A DNA stretch of 64,000 bases from assembly GCA_016937795.1 (NCBI GenBank), contig JAFGVV010000053.1, positions 1-64,000 on the forward strand. The letters are read 5' to 3'. The stretch is from Paludibacteraceae bacterium. GTDB taxonomy: Bacteria > Bacteroidota > Bacteroidia > Bacteroidales > Paludibacteraceae. Position 1 is the stretch's first letter; each line of letters starts with the position of its first letter. Under the pieces are notes generated by a model, which had not been told where the DNA came from, did not search any database, and was given only the letters and a program-made list of their open reading frames with translations. Position numbers and translations under genes: made by a program. This document shows, piece by piece, positions 25,516-36,500 of this stretch.

Positions 25516-25851
25516 AATCTGTAATTATTTAATTCAAAGTGTGCAGGTAAGTAATCGATAATTATTATTGATATGTTTTCGCCACATACGGAACAGCCCG
25601 GGTATCGGGAGACACAGTAGTTTTGAAAACAACAGAAAAGACTAAGAACACATAAGATTATCCTGAATAACGGGATAATTTCAGAGCGATAAAAGTGTCG
25701 TCAGATACTTTTACTATGTGAACTAAGTTTTTTTTTCTTAAATAATTTCTATGTGTTTTATTGTGTTAGAAACATATCATTTAATATTTCAACGAACTTA
25801 TGGCTTGTAAAACATTTTTATATTCAAAACTCCAAACCCGAAACTCCAAAC
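25516..25851. other. intergenic region with a dispersed repeat
   Basis: 336 bases between the B3/B4 gene and pgeF. The right third (25733-25800) is one copy of a dispersed repeat also present near 33.3 kb. GATTATCC and GGATAATT around 25658 form a small inverted repeat (ATTATCC TGAATAAC GGATAAT). No gene is seen. Confidence 0.5.
25733..25800. repeat. 68-base dispersed repeat, copy A
   Basis: From TTTTCTTAAATAATTTCTAT to CAACGAACTTA. It is nearly identical to 33273-33340 in the same orientation, with about seven differences over the full length. Both copies are intergenic and start and stop abruptly, consistent with a small mobile or recombined sequence. Confidence 0.7.
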
Positions 25852-26637
25852 TCACTTTAAAGCTATCCCGCTATACATTCTGCCTGATTTAATGCCGAGC
25901 CGGCGAGCTGAAAAGAAGTTATTATGTTCGGTATAAGTGCAAATGCCGGAGACTTCAATTTGTGAAATGGGTACAGCATTTTCAGTAAGTAAATATCGGT
26001 TGGCTTCCCAAAGATCGAGAAGGAATTTTTCGTTTTTTTCAGAAAAGATTTTTTCGACAGGGAAGTCAGCTTCTCTGAATAAAGTTTGCAGCTCGGGCCC
26101 CACCTCATATACAACGGGCGAGATGGATGGACCAATGAGTGCAAAAATATCCTTTGTGTTTGTGCCGCATGTTTTTTGCATCTCCTTTATTGTTTTTTCT
26201 ACTAAACGGGCGCAGGTGCCACGCCAGCCGGCGTGTACAGCGGCAATCACTTTTTGTTTCCTGTCGAAAATCAGTATAGGTACGCAATCGGCCGTAGTAA
26301 CGCCAATGCAAATGCCTTTCTCGCGGGTAATAATTGCATCGATACCTTTAAGTGCCTGCTGTTTGTCGTGTAGCGATTTGTGCTGGAAATGGCTGTCAAT
26401 TGTGAGGATTTTATCTTCGTGTGTTTGAAACGGGAAAACAAATTTATTGGTAGAAATGCCGGTTTTGTGCGAAAGAATTTGAAGGTTTGAACAGAAATTA
26501 TCGGCACTATCGCCCGAAAACGGACTGATGTTAAACGAAGAAAAATTGCCCTCACTCACACCACCCTGTCGGGTAGTGCAAAAATGGGCAATTTCACTAA
26601 ATGGTTTTAATATGTCGAATGTGACAATTTTATCCAT
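25852..26637 (-). CDS. pgeF: multicopper-oxidase-like / peptidoglycan editing factor PgeF
   Basis: 261 residues, normal for the YfiH/PgeF (formerly polyphenol oxidase) family. Typical motifs: FCTTRQGGVSEGNFSSFN near the start, CIGVTTADCVPILIFD (about 109-124), VIAAVHAGWRGTCARLV (about 130-146) and ALIGPSISPVVYEVG (about 165-179). The histidine and two cysteine residues in these motifs form the single-zinc active site. In E. coli the protein removes the wrong amino acid (L-Ser for L-Ala) from UDP-MurNAc precursors; purine nucleoside activities are also reported in the family. It starts 18 bases after the obgE stop and is probably transcribed with it. Confidence 0.88.
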   Translation of the reverse strand: MDKIVTFDILKPFSEIAHFCTTRQGGVSEGNFSSFNISPFSGDSADNFCSNLQILSHKTGISTNKFVFPFQTHEDKILTIDSHFQHKSLHDKQQALKGIDAIITREKGICIGVTTADCVPILIFDRKQKVIAAVHAGWRGTCARLVEKTIKEMQKTCGTNTKDIFALIGPSISPVVYEVGPELQTLFREADFPVEKIFSEKNEKFLLDLWEANRYLLTENAVPISQIEVSGICTYTEHNNFFSARRLGIKSGRMYSGIALK

Positions 26638-26654
26638 GATAATTAAGACGGGTT

Positions 26655-27809
26655 TTATAAATCATCCCAGCCAATACCTTTGTATTTGCTTATATCGTCG
26701 TCGTCATCATCTTCGTCTTCGTAAAACTCGTCATCAAAGTCCTCATCATCTTCAAAAGCATCATCGGGTGTTACAATCTCCATCGGACGGTGCGAAATCT
26801 CTGCAATTTTATTCGATTCTTTGTTTATCTCTGTCCAAATCAAGTCTTTAAGGGCAGCTATACCCAATCCGCTTACCGAGGAGATAAATACAGCTTCAAT
26901 GCCTGTGGGTAATTCTTTCCGCATTTCGCTGATAAGTTCATCGTCGAGCATATCACTTTTGGTAATGGCCAAAATGCGTTGTTTCGAGACTAATTCCGGA
27001 TTGTATTGCTTCAACTCGTTGAGCAGGATATTATATTCGTGAGCAATGTCGCCGCTATCGGCAGGAACCATAAAGAGCAGAATGGAGTTTCGCTCGATAT
27101 GTCGCAGGAAGCGCAGCCCAAGCCCGCGTCCTTCCGAAGCTCCTTCGATGATACCCGGAATATCAGCCATTACAAACGATTTGTTGTCGCGGTAAGCCAC
27201 AATGCCAAGATTCGGTACCAGCGTGGTAAACGGATAGTCGGCAATTTCGGGTTTTGCAGCCGATACCACTGAGAGCAGAGTCGATTTGCCGGCATTTGGA
27301 AAACCTACTAATCCGACGTCGGCTAATACTTTAAGCTGAAGGACGATAGTACGTTCAATTCTCGGTTCGCCGGGTTGTGCATATCGTGGTGTTTGATTGG
27401 TCGCTGTGCGGAAGTGCCAGTTTCCGAGTCCGCCTCTGCCACCCTGAACCAATATCATTTCCTGTCCGTCTTCAGTAATGTCGCCCATAAACTCACCGGT
27501 CTCAGCATCGTAAAGCACAGTGCCGCATGGAACTTCGATGAGTCGGTCATCTCCGTTTTTACCAAAACTGCGGCTTGAACTTCCATCGCCCCCATCGCCT
27601 GCAAAAATATGTCGTGCATATTTCAGGTGAATCAATGTCCAGTAGTTTTTGTTGCCACGCAGAATAATGTGTCCGCCACGACCCCCATCACCCCCATCGG
27701 GGCCTCCTTTGGCTGTGAGGTTGTCGCGATGAAAATGCATGGAGCCTGCGCCTCCTTTTCCCGAACGACAATAAATTTTTACGTAATCTACAAAGTTTGA
27801 ACCAGCCAT
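26655..27809 (-). CDS. obgE: GTPase Obg
   Basis: 384 residues from the ATG at 27809; the 36 codons of open frame upstream do not look like Obg and are excluded. The N-terminal glycine-rich Obg fold (about 1-158) starts [19 protein letters not shown]. The G domain (about 159-330) has G1 [10 protein letters not shown]3 [10 protein letters not shown] and G4 TKSD. The acidic C-terminal tail contains a run of Asp/Glu and ends GIGWDDL. Obg binds the large ribosomal subunit and links GTP/ppGpp levels to ribosome assembly and growth. It lies between adk and pgeF, all in one direction with gaps of 64 and 17 bases. Confidence 0.97.
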   Translation of the reverse strand: MAGSNFVDYVKIYCRSGKGGAGSMHFHRDNLTAKGGPDGGDGGRGGHIILRGNKNYWTLIHLKYARHIFAGDGGDGSSSRSFGKNGDDRLIEVPCGTVLYDAETGEFMGDITEDGQEMILVQGGRGGLGNWHFRTATNQTPRYAQPGEPRIERTIVLQLKVLADVGLVGFPNAGKSTLLSVVSAAKPEIADYPFTTLVPNLGIVAYRDNKSFVMADIPGIIEGASEGRGLGLRFLRHIERNSILLFMVPADSGDIAHEYNILLNELKQYNPELVSKQRILAITKSDMLDDELISEMRKELPTGIEAVFISSVSGLGIAALKDLIWTEINKESNKIAEISHRPMEIVTPDDAFEDDEDFDDEFYEDEDDDDDDISKYKGIGWDDL

Positions 27810-27873
27810 ATCTTTTTTATTTATTAAACGGGCATATGTACAGGATTGTTCGCCCGCCACATTCCGGAGGTTT

Positions 27874-28443
27874 CTATTTTGAATCGAGCACGGCACCGAT
27901 GCGGGCAAAAATCTCATCGATAGTTCCCATGCCGTTTATTTTTTTGAGTTTTCCTGTGTTTTGATAAAACATGTTTACCGGCGCTGTTTTGCTTTCGTAC
28001 ACATCAAGGCGTTTTTTGATAGTTTCGAGATTGTCGTCGCTGCGGCCCGAGGTTTCACCTCTTTTGAGCAGACGTGAGATCAGTTCCCTTTTTTCAACTT
28101 CGATACTTAAAAAAAAGTCGATTTGCTTGTTACGACCAGCAAGCATGTTTTCGAGTGCTTCGGCCTGAGCTACAGTGCGTGGAAATCCGTCGAGAATGAT
28201 GCCGTTTCCATTGGCGTCGGCATCGATGGCTTGTGTCAGGATGTCGATGATCATTGAGTCGGGAACCAGATTGCCTTTGGAGATGTAACTGTCGGCTTCT
28301 TTACCGAGTTCGCTGTTCGATTCTATTTCGTGGCGTAGTAAATCGCCTGTCGAAAGGTGTTTCAGATTGTATCTTTCAACAATCATAGCGCTTTGTGTCC
28401 CTTTGCCACAGCCGGGTGCACCACAAATAATTACATTTAACAT
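27874..28443 (-). CDS. adk: adenylate kinase
   Basis: 189 residues. P-loop GAPGCGKGT at 7-15, NMP-binding segment [11 protein letters not shown], the arginine-bearing [11 protein letters not shown], and a short LID ([11 protein letters not shown], about 127-137) with no zinc cysteines, as in other short-LID bacterial enzymes. It converts ATP and AMP to two ADP, keeping the adenylate balance in the cytoplasm. It follows hpt after 73 bases and precedes obgE by 64 bases in the same direction, so hpt-adk-obgE-pgeF is probably one transcription unit combining purine recycling and a GTPase; this gene order is common in Bacteroidota. Confidence 0.96.
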   Translation of the reverse strand: MLNVIICGAPGCGKGTQSAMIVERYNLKHLSTGDLLRHEIESNSELGKEADSYISKGNLVPDSMIIDILTQAIDADANGNGIILDGFPRTVAQAEALENMLAGRNKQIDFFLSIEVEKRELISRLLKRGETSGRSDDNLETIKKRLDVYESKTAPVNMFYQNTGKLKKINGMGTIDEIFARIGAVLDSK

Positions 28444-28516
28444 CCTGATTATACCTATTTAAAAATAATACTATATATGTTTATTGTTCAGCATTTTACT
28501 GAAAAAATGGACTAAG

Positions 28517-29053
28517 TTACTCCACTACAGTATAAATATCCTTCAAATTGCGACCATAACCATCGTAATCCAGACCATATCCCACAATGAAATCGTTGGG
28601 GATTTTCATGGCTATGTAGTCGATCTGTATGTCGCGTTGTAATGCGTCGGGTTTTTGCAAAAAAGTAGCCACATGTATGCTTTTTGCTCCTTTTGCATTC
28701 AACGAACTCAGAATTCGCTCCATCGTGATACCTGTATCCACAATGTCTTCGACCACTACCACATTGCGATCGACCACGCTTTCGTTGAGCCCGATAATTT
28801 CTTTTACTGTGCCCGTAGTGTAAATACCATCGTACGAAGAGAGTTTGACGAATGTAATTTCGCAGGGAATGTTGATGGTTTTCATTAGGTCGCCGGCAAA
28901 CATAAATGCGCCATTGAGTACGCAAATGAAAAGTGGATTTGTGCCGTTTAAATCATTGTTGATTGCTTCACCAACTTTTTTTACTGCTGCGAGAATTTCA
29001 TTCTCCGGAATCGATAATGCAAATTCCTTGTCTTTTATTTGAATATTGTTCAT
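28517..29053 (-). CDS. hpt: hypoxanthine phosphoribosyltransferase
   Basis: 178 residues. The PRPP-binding signature is VVVVEDIVDTGITMERIL (about 97-114), and LFICVLNGAFMFAGDLM (about 41-57) is the pyrophosphate loop region. FIVGYGLDYDGYGRNL (about 155-170) closes the active site and is typical of HPRTs. It salvages hypoxanthine and probably guanine to IMP and GMP. It is the first gene of the likely hpt-adk-obgE-pgeF unit and has a good upstream promoter (TACTTTTG at 29146-29153). Confidence 0.95.
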   Translation of the reverse strand: MNNIQIKDKEFALSIPENEILAAVKKVGEAINNDLNGTNPLFICVLNGAFMFAGDLMKTINIPCEITFVKLSSYDGIYTTGTVKEIIGLNESVVDRNVVVVEDIVDTGITMERILSSLNAKGAKSIHVATFLQKPDALQRDIQIDYIAMKIPNDFIVGYGLDYDGYGRNLKDIYTVVE

Positions 29054-29498
29054 GCGATAATAATTACTTTTTTCATCCTTTTTATAAATTGTTTATCTGC
29101 TAAGCAAAGGATAAAAAATATTAGGGCAAATTCTGAATTTTCGCGCAAAAGTACAAAAAAACATCTGTTCCTGAAAGTTATTTCAGAACCTTACATATAA
29201 ACTTCATAAGTACCGCGTTTCTTAAAATCTATGGTAGAGGACTTCAGCTTGTAATGTTTGTTTTAATATTTCTCCTTTATTGTTATTTTTATTCATTGTG
29301 GTCTTGTGTAATTCGGAAAATAAATAATGTCGCTCTTGCCAAGCTTAAAAGGTGTTTGTAAATTATTGATTAGCCGGATAACGTCACTGATAGACTAAGT
29401 CATTATCTGCAACTAAGCGACTTTGTGCTGGAAAAATTCGAACAATTATAAACAAAGCTCAATTGGGAATGATGTGTACGGTTACTGTCTGTCAGACC
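29054..29498. other. intergenic region upstream of hpt
   Basis: 445 bases between the TIGR02757 gene stop and hpt start, both on the minus strand. The left third holds the hpt promoter. The rest is AT-rich and I see no gene, RNA or repeat in it. Confidence 0.5.
29146..29153 (-). promoter_or_regulatory. promoter of hpt
   Basis: Minus strand TACTTTTG is a perfect TAnnTTTG box, with TTTC (29173-29176) 19 bases upstream as a near-consensus -33. The leader to the hpt ATG is about 85 bases. Confidence 0.6.
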
Positions 29499-30293
29499 TT
29501 ATCCTTTGTCTTTTTCGCCAAAAACGCCAATCCCAAACAATGCATAATCGTATTTTACAGGATCGTGCGGGTCGAATTGTCGCAAAACATCTGTGATTTC
29601 CTCTACGGCTTTCCAGTCGTTCTGAGTGCGCGATAGTATGCCGATGGCACGACCCACATCGCCTGTATGTACATCGAGCGGGAGCATAAGAGCTGAGGTG
29701 GGTATGTTCTTCCATATTCCCAAATCCACTTCAGCTTCGTCGTGGCGCACTAACCAACGCAGCAGCATGTTAAGGCGTTTGGCGGATGAGTTACGACTTA
29801 CATCCGACAGATGTTTCTCATTGCGCTTTTCATGTGTTGATTGTAAAAAAACTTTTCTGAAATGTGTGAGTGTACCCGCAATATGTTGGTGGGTTTTAAA
29901 ACCCTTGTCGAAAACGGCTTCGAGGCCGTCATGATGTTGGTAGATGTTTTGAAGTGAACGGATAAAAAACATACAGTCGTTGCTGTTGAAGGTGCGATGT
30001 ACAAAACCGCGTAATGATTCGAGGTCGCTTTCGGTGGCATTGCATATAAAATCGTAGGGGGCATTGTCGAGCAGCGACATGAGTCGGCGTGCATTTTTGA
30101 TAATGGTGACACGTTGTCCCCAGGCGATGGATGCTGTGAGAAAGGCTGCAATTTCGACATCTTCTTTCCTGGCAAACGAATGCGGTATCTGTATAGGGTC
30201 TGTTTCGATAAAATCGAAATGATTATAGCGGCGATACCTGTCGTCGAGCAGGTATTTTATTTCGTTGAGTGCCTCGTTTGAAAGACTGTGCAT
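29499..30293 (-). CDS. TIGR02757 family protein
   Basis: 264 residues. The recognisable core is ETDPIQIPHSFARKEDVEIAAFLTASIAWGQR cut over residues 30-61, then FIRSLQNIYQHH, RWLVRHDEAEVDLGIWKN (about 199-216) and PLDVHTGDVGRAIGIL (about 223-238), which together mark the TIGR02757/DUF2400 family. The helix-hairpin-helix-like end with PLDVHT resembles DNA glycosylases, so a DNA-repair relative is plausible, but no function is proven. There is no signal peptide. It follows gpmI in the same direction but a strong terminator lies between. Confidence 0.85.
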   Translation of the reverse strand: MHSLSNEALNEIKYLLDDRYRRYNHFDFIETDPIQIPHSFARKEDVEIAAFLTASIAWGQRVTIIKNARRLMSLLDNAPYDFICNATESDLESLRGFVHRTFNSNDCMFFIRSLQNIYQHHDGLEAVFDKGFKTHQHIAGTLTHFRKVFLQSTHEKRNEKHLSDVSRNSSAKRLNMLLRWLVRHDEAEVDLGIWKNIPTSALMLPLDVHTGDVGRAIGILSRTQNDWKAVEEITDVLRQFDPHDPVKYDYALFGIGVFGEKDKG

Positions 30294-30313
30294 GGCTGTA
30301 AATTTTTATGTAT

Positions 30314-30351
30314 AAAAAAAGAGAAGCCCGACCTTGCCTGACTTCTCTTTT
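30314..30351 (-). terminator. gpmI intrinsic terminator
   Basis: CTTCTCTTTT at 30342-30351 and the A-rich GAGAAG arm ending at 30326 form the stem, with internal GTC/GAC pairing; on the minus strand the right side ends in seven or more T. It is 26 bases beyond the gpmI stop. Confidence 0.75.
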
Positions 30352-30376
30352 CAGCTTTTATAAAACTATAAAAAAA

Positions 30377-31900
30377 TTACTTTTTAATCAGACTCTTACC
30401 TGTCATGTCTGCCGGAATGTCGATGCCAAGTATGGTGCAAATGGAGGGAGCCACATCGGCTAATATCCCGTTTTCGACTTTGGCATTTTTGTTCTCAGTG
30501 ACATACACAAAAGGTACCGGGTTCAGCGAGTGTGCTGTGTTTGGCGATCCGTCTTCGTTTTCAGCATTGTCCGCGTTCCCGTGGTCGGCAATAATAATCA
30601 CTTCGTAATCGTTGGCGCGTGCAGCTTCCACTACGTCGTTCATACATTTGTCTACAGTTTCTACAGCCTTTACGATGGCCTCGCGCACGCCGGTGTGTCC
30701 CACCATATCGCCATTGGCAAAGTTAAGTGCTATAAAATCAAATTTCTGCTTGTTTAGCTCAGCTACCAATGCTTCAGCAATTTCGGGCGCACTCATTTCG
30801 GGCTTCAGGTCGTAAGTTGCTACTTTTGGTGAAGGAATCAGAATGCGTTCTTCGCCCACGAATTCAGACTCGCGACCACCCGAAAAGAAGAAGGTTACGT
30901 GAGCAAATTTCTCTGTTTCAGCAATACGAAGTTGTTTGAGTCCCAGTCCCGACACATACTCGCCCAAAGTATTTTGTACATTATCTTTGTCAAAAATAAC
31001 ATTGAGTCCCTCGAAAGTCGAATCATAAGGAGTCATGCAGAAATACTCTAATGGCAAAGTGTGCATATCGTATTCGTGCATATCTTGTTGAGTAAGCACA
31101 ATGGTAAGCTCTTTTGCGCGGTCGTTGCGGTAATTGAAGAAAATCACCACGTCGCCGGATTCAATTTTCGCAGTCGGATTACCATTTTCGTCCACCATTA
31201 CAATTGGTTTCACAAATTCATCGGTAACGCCTGCGTCATACGAAGCCTGCATAGCCTCGACTCCGTTAGTGGCTGCAGTTCCTTTAGCATTAACCAAAAG
31301 ATCGTACGATTCTTTTACGCGCTCCCAACGTTTGTCGCGGTCCATTGCGTAGTAACGCCCAATGATGGAAGCAATTTTAGTAGTTGTTCCTTTAGTGTAA
31401 TTATCGAGTTGTTCGATAAATCCTTTGCCGCTTTTGGGGTCGGTATCGCGACCGTCCATAAAGCAATGTACATAAGCTTCTGCATTATATTCTTTGGCAA
31501 TGTCTACTAATTTTAATAAATGGTCCATTGAGCTGTGCACGCCACCATCCGAAACCAAACCAAGGAAATGGATTTTCTTTTTGTTGTCGCGGGCATAGGT
31601 ATATGCTTTTACAATGGCAGGGTTTTGCATAATGCTGTTGTCGCGGCATGCAATATTGATTTTTACCAAATCCTGATAAACCACACGACCAGCGCCAATG
31701 TTGAGGTGACCTACTTCTGAATTTCCCATTTGACCTTCGGGTAAACCTACATTCTCGCCCGAAGCTTGTAGCTGCGAATTTGGATATGTAGCTAATAATT
31801 TATCCCAGTTTGGAGTAGGAGTGTTGTAAATGATGTCGGCTTTGGAATGATTACCCATTCCCCAACCATCGAGAATCATTAATAATGCTTTTTTGCTCAT
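30377..31900 (-). CDS. gpmI: 2,3-bisphosphoglycerate-independent phosphoglycerate mutase
   Basis: 507 residues, normal length. The metal site begins with MILDGWGMG (about 8-16), the catalytic serine is Ser61 in [16 protein letters not shown], and [14 protein letters not shown] (about 124-137), [13 protein letters not shown] and [13 protein letters not shown] (about 434-446) provide the remaining metal ligands. It interconverts 3- and 2-phosphoglycerate in glycolysis without bisphosphoglycerate, using two manganese ions. The alkaline-phosphatase superfamily fold is intact. It has its own promoter upstream and terminator downstream, so it is monocistronic. Confidence 0.97.
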   Translation of the reverse strand: MSKKALLMILDGWGMGNHSKADIIYNTPTPNWDKLLATYPNSQLQASGENVGLPEGQMGNSEVGHLNIGAGRVVYQDLVKINIACRDNSIMQNPAIVKAYTYARDNKKKIHFLGLVSDGGVHSSMDHLLKLVDIAKEYNAEAYVHCFMDGRDTDPKSGKGFIEQLDNYTKGTTTKIASIIGRYYAMDRDKRWERVKESYDLLVNAKGTAATNGVEAMQASYDAGVTDEFVKPIVMVDENGNPTAKIESGDVVIFFNYRNDRAKELTIVLTQQDMHEYDMHTLPLEYFCMTPYDSTFEGLNVIFDKDNVQNTLGEYVSGLGLKQLRIAETEKFAHVTFFFSGGRESEFVGEERILIPSPKVATYDLKPEMSAPEIAEALVAELNKQKFDFIALNFANGDMVGHTGVREAIVKAVETVDKCMNDVVEAARANDYEVIIIADHGNADNAENEDGSPNTAHSLNPVPFVYVTENKNAKVENGILADVAPSICTILGIDIPADMTGKSLIKK

Positions 31901-31958
31901 ATTATTATATTTTTTTGTATATTTATTCGTAAAACTAATACCCTATGTTTTTGAGCTG

Positions 31959-31966
31959 CAAAAATA
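31959..31966 (-). promoter_or_regulatory. promoter of gpmI
   Basis: Minus strand TATTTTTG matches TAnnTTTG, with TTTC 19 bases upstream (31986-31989), the same arrangement as at hpt. The leader is about 50 bases. Confidence 0.55.
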
Positions 31967-32064
31967 CTCATTTTTTTGCACATGCGAAAAACGAATCTAT
32001 CAATCAGATTATAGATAAGGTTCGATTGTGATGCTGAAAAAAATGATAGTCTGCCTCAAAAGTC

Positions 32065-32072
32065 TATCTTTG
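32065..32072 (+). promoter_or_regulatory. -7 box before lysO
   Basis: TATCTTTG lies 24 bases before the ATG at 32096. No clear -33 TTTG is seen. The layout matches that of the ClC gene. Confidence 0.45.
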
Positions 32073-32095
32073 CAAAAAAAATCAGCATATTGCTT

Positions 32096-33019
32096 ATGTT
32101 TATCATTCTGCTTTTTATGTTTGCCGGAATTTTGTCGGGCTATCTGCTTCGTAAAATTCGTATTGGTTTTGTCAACGGAGTTATTCTAACACTTATCTGG
32201 TTACTTTTGTTTTTGCTGGGGCTTGAAGTGGGTTTCAACAATGAGGTTATAGCCCGATTTCCTGTTCTTGGTCTGGAGTCAGTGGTGGTGGCTGTGTTTG
32301 CCACGCTTGGTAGTATATCGGGTGCCCGAATTTTGCTGCCTCCTGCTGGTATGAAGATACAAGAGGAAGTTCGTGACAAACAAACAGTTGTAAAAAGTAT
32401 TTCGGGTATGCTTAATGGTTTGAAGGGAAGTTTGATAATACTTGCGTTTTTTGTAGCAGGACTTCTTTTATCTGTTTTTGCTGTTTTGCCCGAAAGTATT
32501 TTGCCTCCTAAACTGAGTTTTTACGTCCTTCAGGCATTGATGTTTTCAGTAGGTTTTAGCATTGGTCATCAGCCCGAAACGATAAAACAGTTTCGACGCA
32601 TTAAATCACGTGTGCTTCTGTTGCCATTAATGACCATAGCCGGAACATGGTTTGGCGCTTTGCTTGCCGGATTGTTTAGCCGTTATAGTGTGACCGATAT
32701 GTTGGCTGTGTCGTCGGGTTTTGGCTATTACTCGCTTTCGGGTATTATGATTACCGAATATCGGGGTGCCGAGCTTGGTACAGTGGCTTTGTTAGCCAAT
32801 ATCGTTCGCGAAATTCTTACTTTGTTGTTAGCCCCATTAATGGTCAGGTATTTTGGACAGTTGGCGCCTGTTTCGGCGGGAGGCGCCACTACTATGGATA
32901 CTACATTTCCCATAATTATGCAGACTTCGGGTCGCGAGTTTGCAGTAGTGTCCATTTATCATGGTTTTGTGATGGATTTTTCAGTGCCTTTTTTGGTTAG
33001 CTTGTGGTGTTTGTGGTAA
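32096..33019 (+). CDS. lysO: lysine exporter LysO family protein
   Basis: 307 residues from the ATG at 32096; the TTG two codons earlier is less likely. About eight membrane helices. The family blocks are present: GYLLRKIRIGFVNGVIL near the start, LLFLLGLEVGFN, GSISGARIL, ALMFSVGFSIGH and the central SSGFGYYSLSGIMITEY (about 206-222), which contains the conserved acidic and Ser/Gly residues of LysO (YbjE, DUF340). The E. coli member exports lysine and thialysine. Here the protein is alone, convergent with nothing nearby and not linked to lysine genes, so substrate is by family only. Confidence 0.85.
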   Translation: MFIILLFMFAGILSGYLLRKIRIGFVNGVILTLIWLLLFLLGLEVGFNNEVIARFPVLGLESVVVAVFATLGSISGARILLPPAGMKIQEEVRDKQTVVKSISGMLNGLKGSLIILAFFVAGLLLSVFAVLPESILPPKLSFYVLQALMFSVGFSIGHQPETIKQFRRIKSRVLLLPLMTIAGTWFGALLAGLFSRYSVTDMLAVSSGFGYYSLSGIMITEYRGAELGTVALLANIVREILTLLLAPLMVRYFGQLAPVSAGGATTMDTTFPIIMQTSGREFAVVSIYHGFVMDFSVPFLVSLWCLW

Positions 33020-33509
33020 TAAAATGCTGATATTTAAAATTTTTCTTGAAAAAATATTCTTATAATGAAAACAATTAGAGATTTTTTTCATTATAATATT
33101 ACATAGCTGTCTTTCCTAAGTCGGATACGATTTTTATGTTTTTCTAAAATGAAAGATTATACAAATGGCTTGATATCGCTTTTTGTAGTGTTAAAATAGT
33201 CATTAGCTGATTAAAAATTGATTTTTATTCAAAGAAACAGAAAGAGTTAATTTATCAATGCGCACTAAATCGTTTTCTTAAATAATTTCTATGTGTTCTA
33301 TTGTGTTAGAAATATATCGTAAAATATTTCAACGAGTTTATTAGTTTTTTGCCTGAGCTTTATCCATCCTTATTTTATCTCTCCTCTTGAATGTCTGTGT
33401 TTTTTCAGCAGCCTTAGTGGCTATGCTGTCTTCTTTTGATAATGATTGTTTATTTTTATCAATTATAATCAGTGCGGCGTCAGCACGATAAATTCTGACA
33501 ACAAATACA
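33020..33509. other. intergenic region with dispersed repeat and possible gene remnant
   Basis: 490 bases between lysO and the BspA-like gene. It contains repeat copy B (33273-33340). Directly right of it, the minus strand is open from about 33535 to the TAA at 33341 and reads a lysine-rich tail ending KIRMDKAQAKN, with no start codon near a usable position; this may be the end of a lost gene. No clear promoter for the BspA-like gene was found. Confidence 0.4.
33273..33340. repeat. 68-base dispersed repeat, copy B
   Basis: Second copy of the repeat at 25733-25800, same orientation. The block AAATAATTTCTATGTGTT is identical in both. Confidence 0.7.
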
Positions 33510-36500
33510 ATGAAGAAGTTTTTACTATTTATGACCTTCTGTTATTCAGTAGGTTTTGCCTGGTCACAATCGTCGGTGCCAAACAATGGTTTTGAGGATT
33601 GGACAGATATTACGTTTATGTATCCGTCGAATTATGCAGCTAATTCGAATTTGGATAATGACACAAAGTATCCGGTAACCCGAACCGAGGGTTATACGGG
33701 TAATTATGCGGTAAGGCTTGAGTCGGTATTCGATCGTAAGCTGGAGTTGACATATTTTATGAATGCTCGTACTGAGAGCGATAACCCAAATGAATGGCAT
33801 GGTGGTATGCCTTATACCGAAATTCCTACCGGCATTCAGGGGTTCTACAAATATAACAGGGATGCCGGTGATTCGGGGACGATGATAGTGGCTTTCAGTA
33901 AAAACGGAGTGAATATCGGTTCTTACTATTATAGTTTTATTGGTCTTCATGAGGAATTTGTGCCTTTTAATTGTGCTTTCGAGCCTGTGCTGACCGAATC
34001 TCCCGATTCGGTAATAGTGGCTTTTGCTTCGGGTAGCATGATGGGTACGCTGGAAGGTAGTGTGCTTGTGGTAGATAATATATCATTTGATGGAGTTACT
34101 GCTCAGCCTGTTTGGTTGAATGGCGATTTTGAAAATTGGGAGGAAGTTATACGCGAACAGCCCGATGCGTGGTATGTGGATAATGGAAACCGAGATGGTA
34201 TTGCAACCAAATCAACCGATGCTTACAGAGGTACATATGCAATTGAACTAAAAACACTGTGGTCGGAACGAAATGATGAGATGAAGATGGGAAGCGTAAT
34301 GTCAGGATTTTATCCTCAATGTCCCGAGGGGGAGGATTGTAAGCCAATTTGCGGACAGCCCTATCAGCAACAAACTGATGTGTTGGAGTTTTATTATAAA
34401 TATTCACCTTCGGGAGTGGATAGAGCAAGTGTAGGGCTGTTCTTTAAAACTACAGGTGGTTTTGGCGATTGGCAGGCGGGTCTTATGCTCGAGCCGGCTT
34501 CGGAGTTTACATTGGCCGAAGTGCCTTTTAATCTTGGTTTTGTACCCGATTCAGTGATTATTCAGTTTCAATCATCCGAATGGAATACTTTGTCGGAAGC
34601 CAATATAGGATCAACGCTTGTTATTGACAATGTATGGTTTCGCTCGCAAAAAGGGTCTTTAAGCAAAACGGTGGCCTGCACTCCTGGTCAACTCTCGACC
34701 TTAATGACGTCCGAAGAGCTCGAAATGACTAATTTGCTTACAGTGACAGGAAGTATAGATGCACGCGATTTTAAAACCATGCGCGATGCGATGCCCGATC
34801 TTACTTCAGTTGATTTGTCGAATGTTGTTGTGGAAGCTTACGTAGGCGATGAGGGTACAGCAGGAACTGCATTAACTGCATATCCTGTCAACACAATTCC
34901 GCGAAATGCTTTTTTGGCGAAATCATTACTTACATCTGTTGTGATGCCATCGGGCATTACTGCCATTGGACGCTCGGCTTTTAATCGATGTCAAAAACTC
35001 AACAATGTGGTGGTGCCATCTTCAGTAACTGTGATTGATACTCTTGCTTTTCGCAGTTGTACAGGGCTTGCCGATATTTCTATCCCCTCGTCGGTAACCG
35101 ATTTGAAAATGGGTGCTTTTCAGCAATGTGGGGTTAATGGCTTTAATTTTGCTGAGGGTTTGCAACGTATTGATGTAAATGTATTTCAGGGTTGCCCTAA
35201 TCTGACTTATGTATTTCTTCCGGCTTCTGTAGAGCAGATAGGAAATTATGCATTTCTATTTACGAATAGGCTCCAGACAATCAATGTAGCAGGTGCAAAT
35301 ATGCATTTCAGTAGCTCCGATGGTGTGTTGTTTGATAAAGATATGCAGCGGTTGTTGCATTATCCGGCACTGAAAGGCGAGTATTGTGCCGTTCCTGATG
35401 GAGTTACTACTATTGATGATGCCGCATTTTACGGTCACTGGCGTTTGCGTCATGTGCGTTTGCCTTCTACTCTGACTACTATTAATTACGCTGCTTTTAG
35501 TGGTTGCAATATGCTGAATGCCATTGAAATACCTTCGTCGGTTTCAAATATCGGGAATTCTGCCTTTTATGGCACAAATGCTTTGAGTGCTGTGTTTGTG
35601 CAAAATGCAACGCCGATAAACATGCTTGTGGCCGATAGTGTGTTTCGCAAGATAAATGCCGGTTGCACGCTTTATGTGCCTGCGGGTAGCGAGTCAGCTT
35701 ATCAATCGTCAGATGGTTGGTCGCATTATTTTAGCAGGATAAAGGGTTACGAAGTTGTAACCGATGTGGAAGGAAATAAATATCATGCCATTAGTATAGG
35801 AACGCAAAAATGGATGGTCGAAAACCTCAGAACTCAGCATTATAATAATACAGATGAAATTGCTACTACCGATCAGTTTATGTCGGTTTGTGGTATGATG
35901 GGTGGACAGTACAGTTGGCCGGTGGAAAACAACGAGAATAATAGCACGCTGTTCGGACGAGTTTATTCATGGAATGCAGCCAACGATGTGAGAGGTATCT
36001 GTCCTGATGGCTGGCGCATTCCTACGCGCGCCGATTGGGAAACGCTTTTTGGCTATGTGGATTCAAGCTTTTCCGAAACCGTACCCAAATCACTTGTTGC
36101 TCCGGCGGGATGGACTACCGAGCCTGCCGTTCCGGGTACTCCTTCGAACAGTCAGTGGTTGAATAACGAAAGCGGATTTCTTGCTTTTCCCGCAGGTGAC
36201 AGGCCTTGCAATGGCGGTTTTTCAGGCCATTGGGGTGTGGCTTCGTTCTGGACTACCGATTATATGAATGAATATGTGTCCTATGCTTATCATATCGATT
36301 ATAATATGACTTATGTCAATGCCGGTCTTTACGCTAATCAGGAGGGATATAGTATTCGTTGCATAAAAGATGATGTGGGTACAGACAATTGCCGGAATCA
36401 AATCAGCGGGTTACAACTTTATCCCAATGTGGTAGAAACCGGTTTTTATATCAAAGGCAATGCGTCTGAATATAAGGTGCGTATTTGCAATATGATTGGT

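Noticed and set aside
33341..33535. Lysine-rich minus-strand open frame ending at TAA 33341
   Set aside because: No plausible start and it runs into the BspA-like gene; recorded only as a possible remnant.
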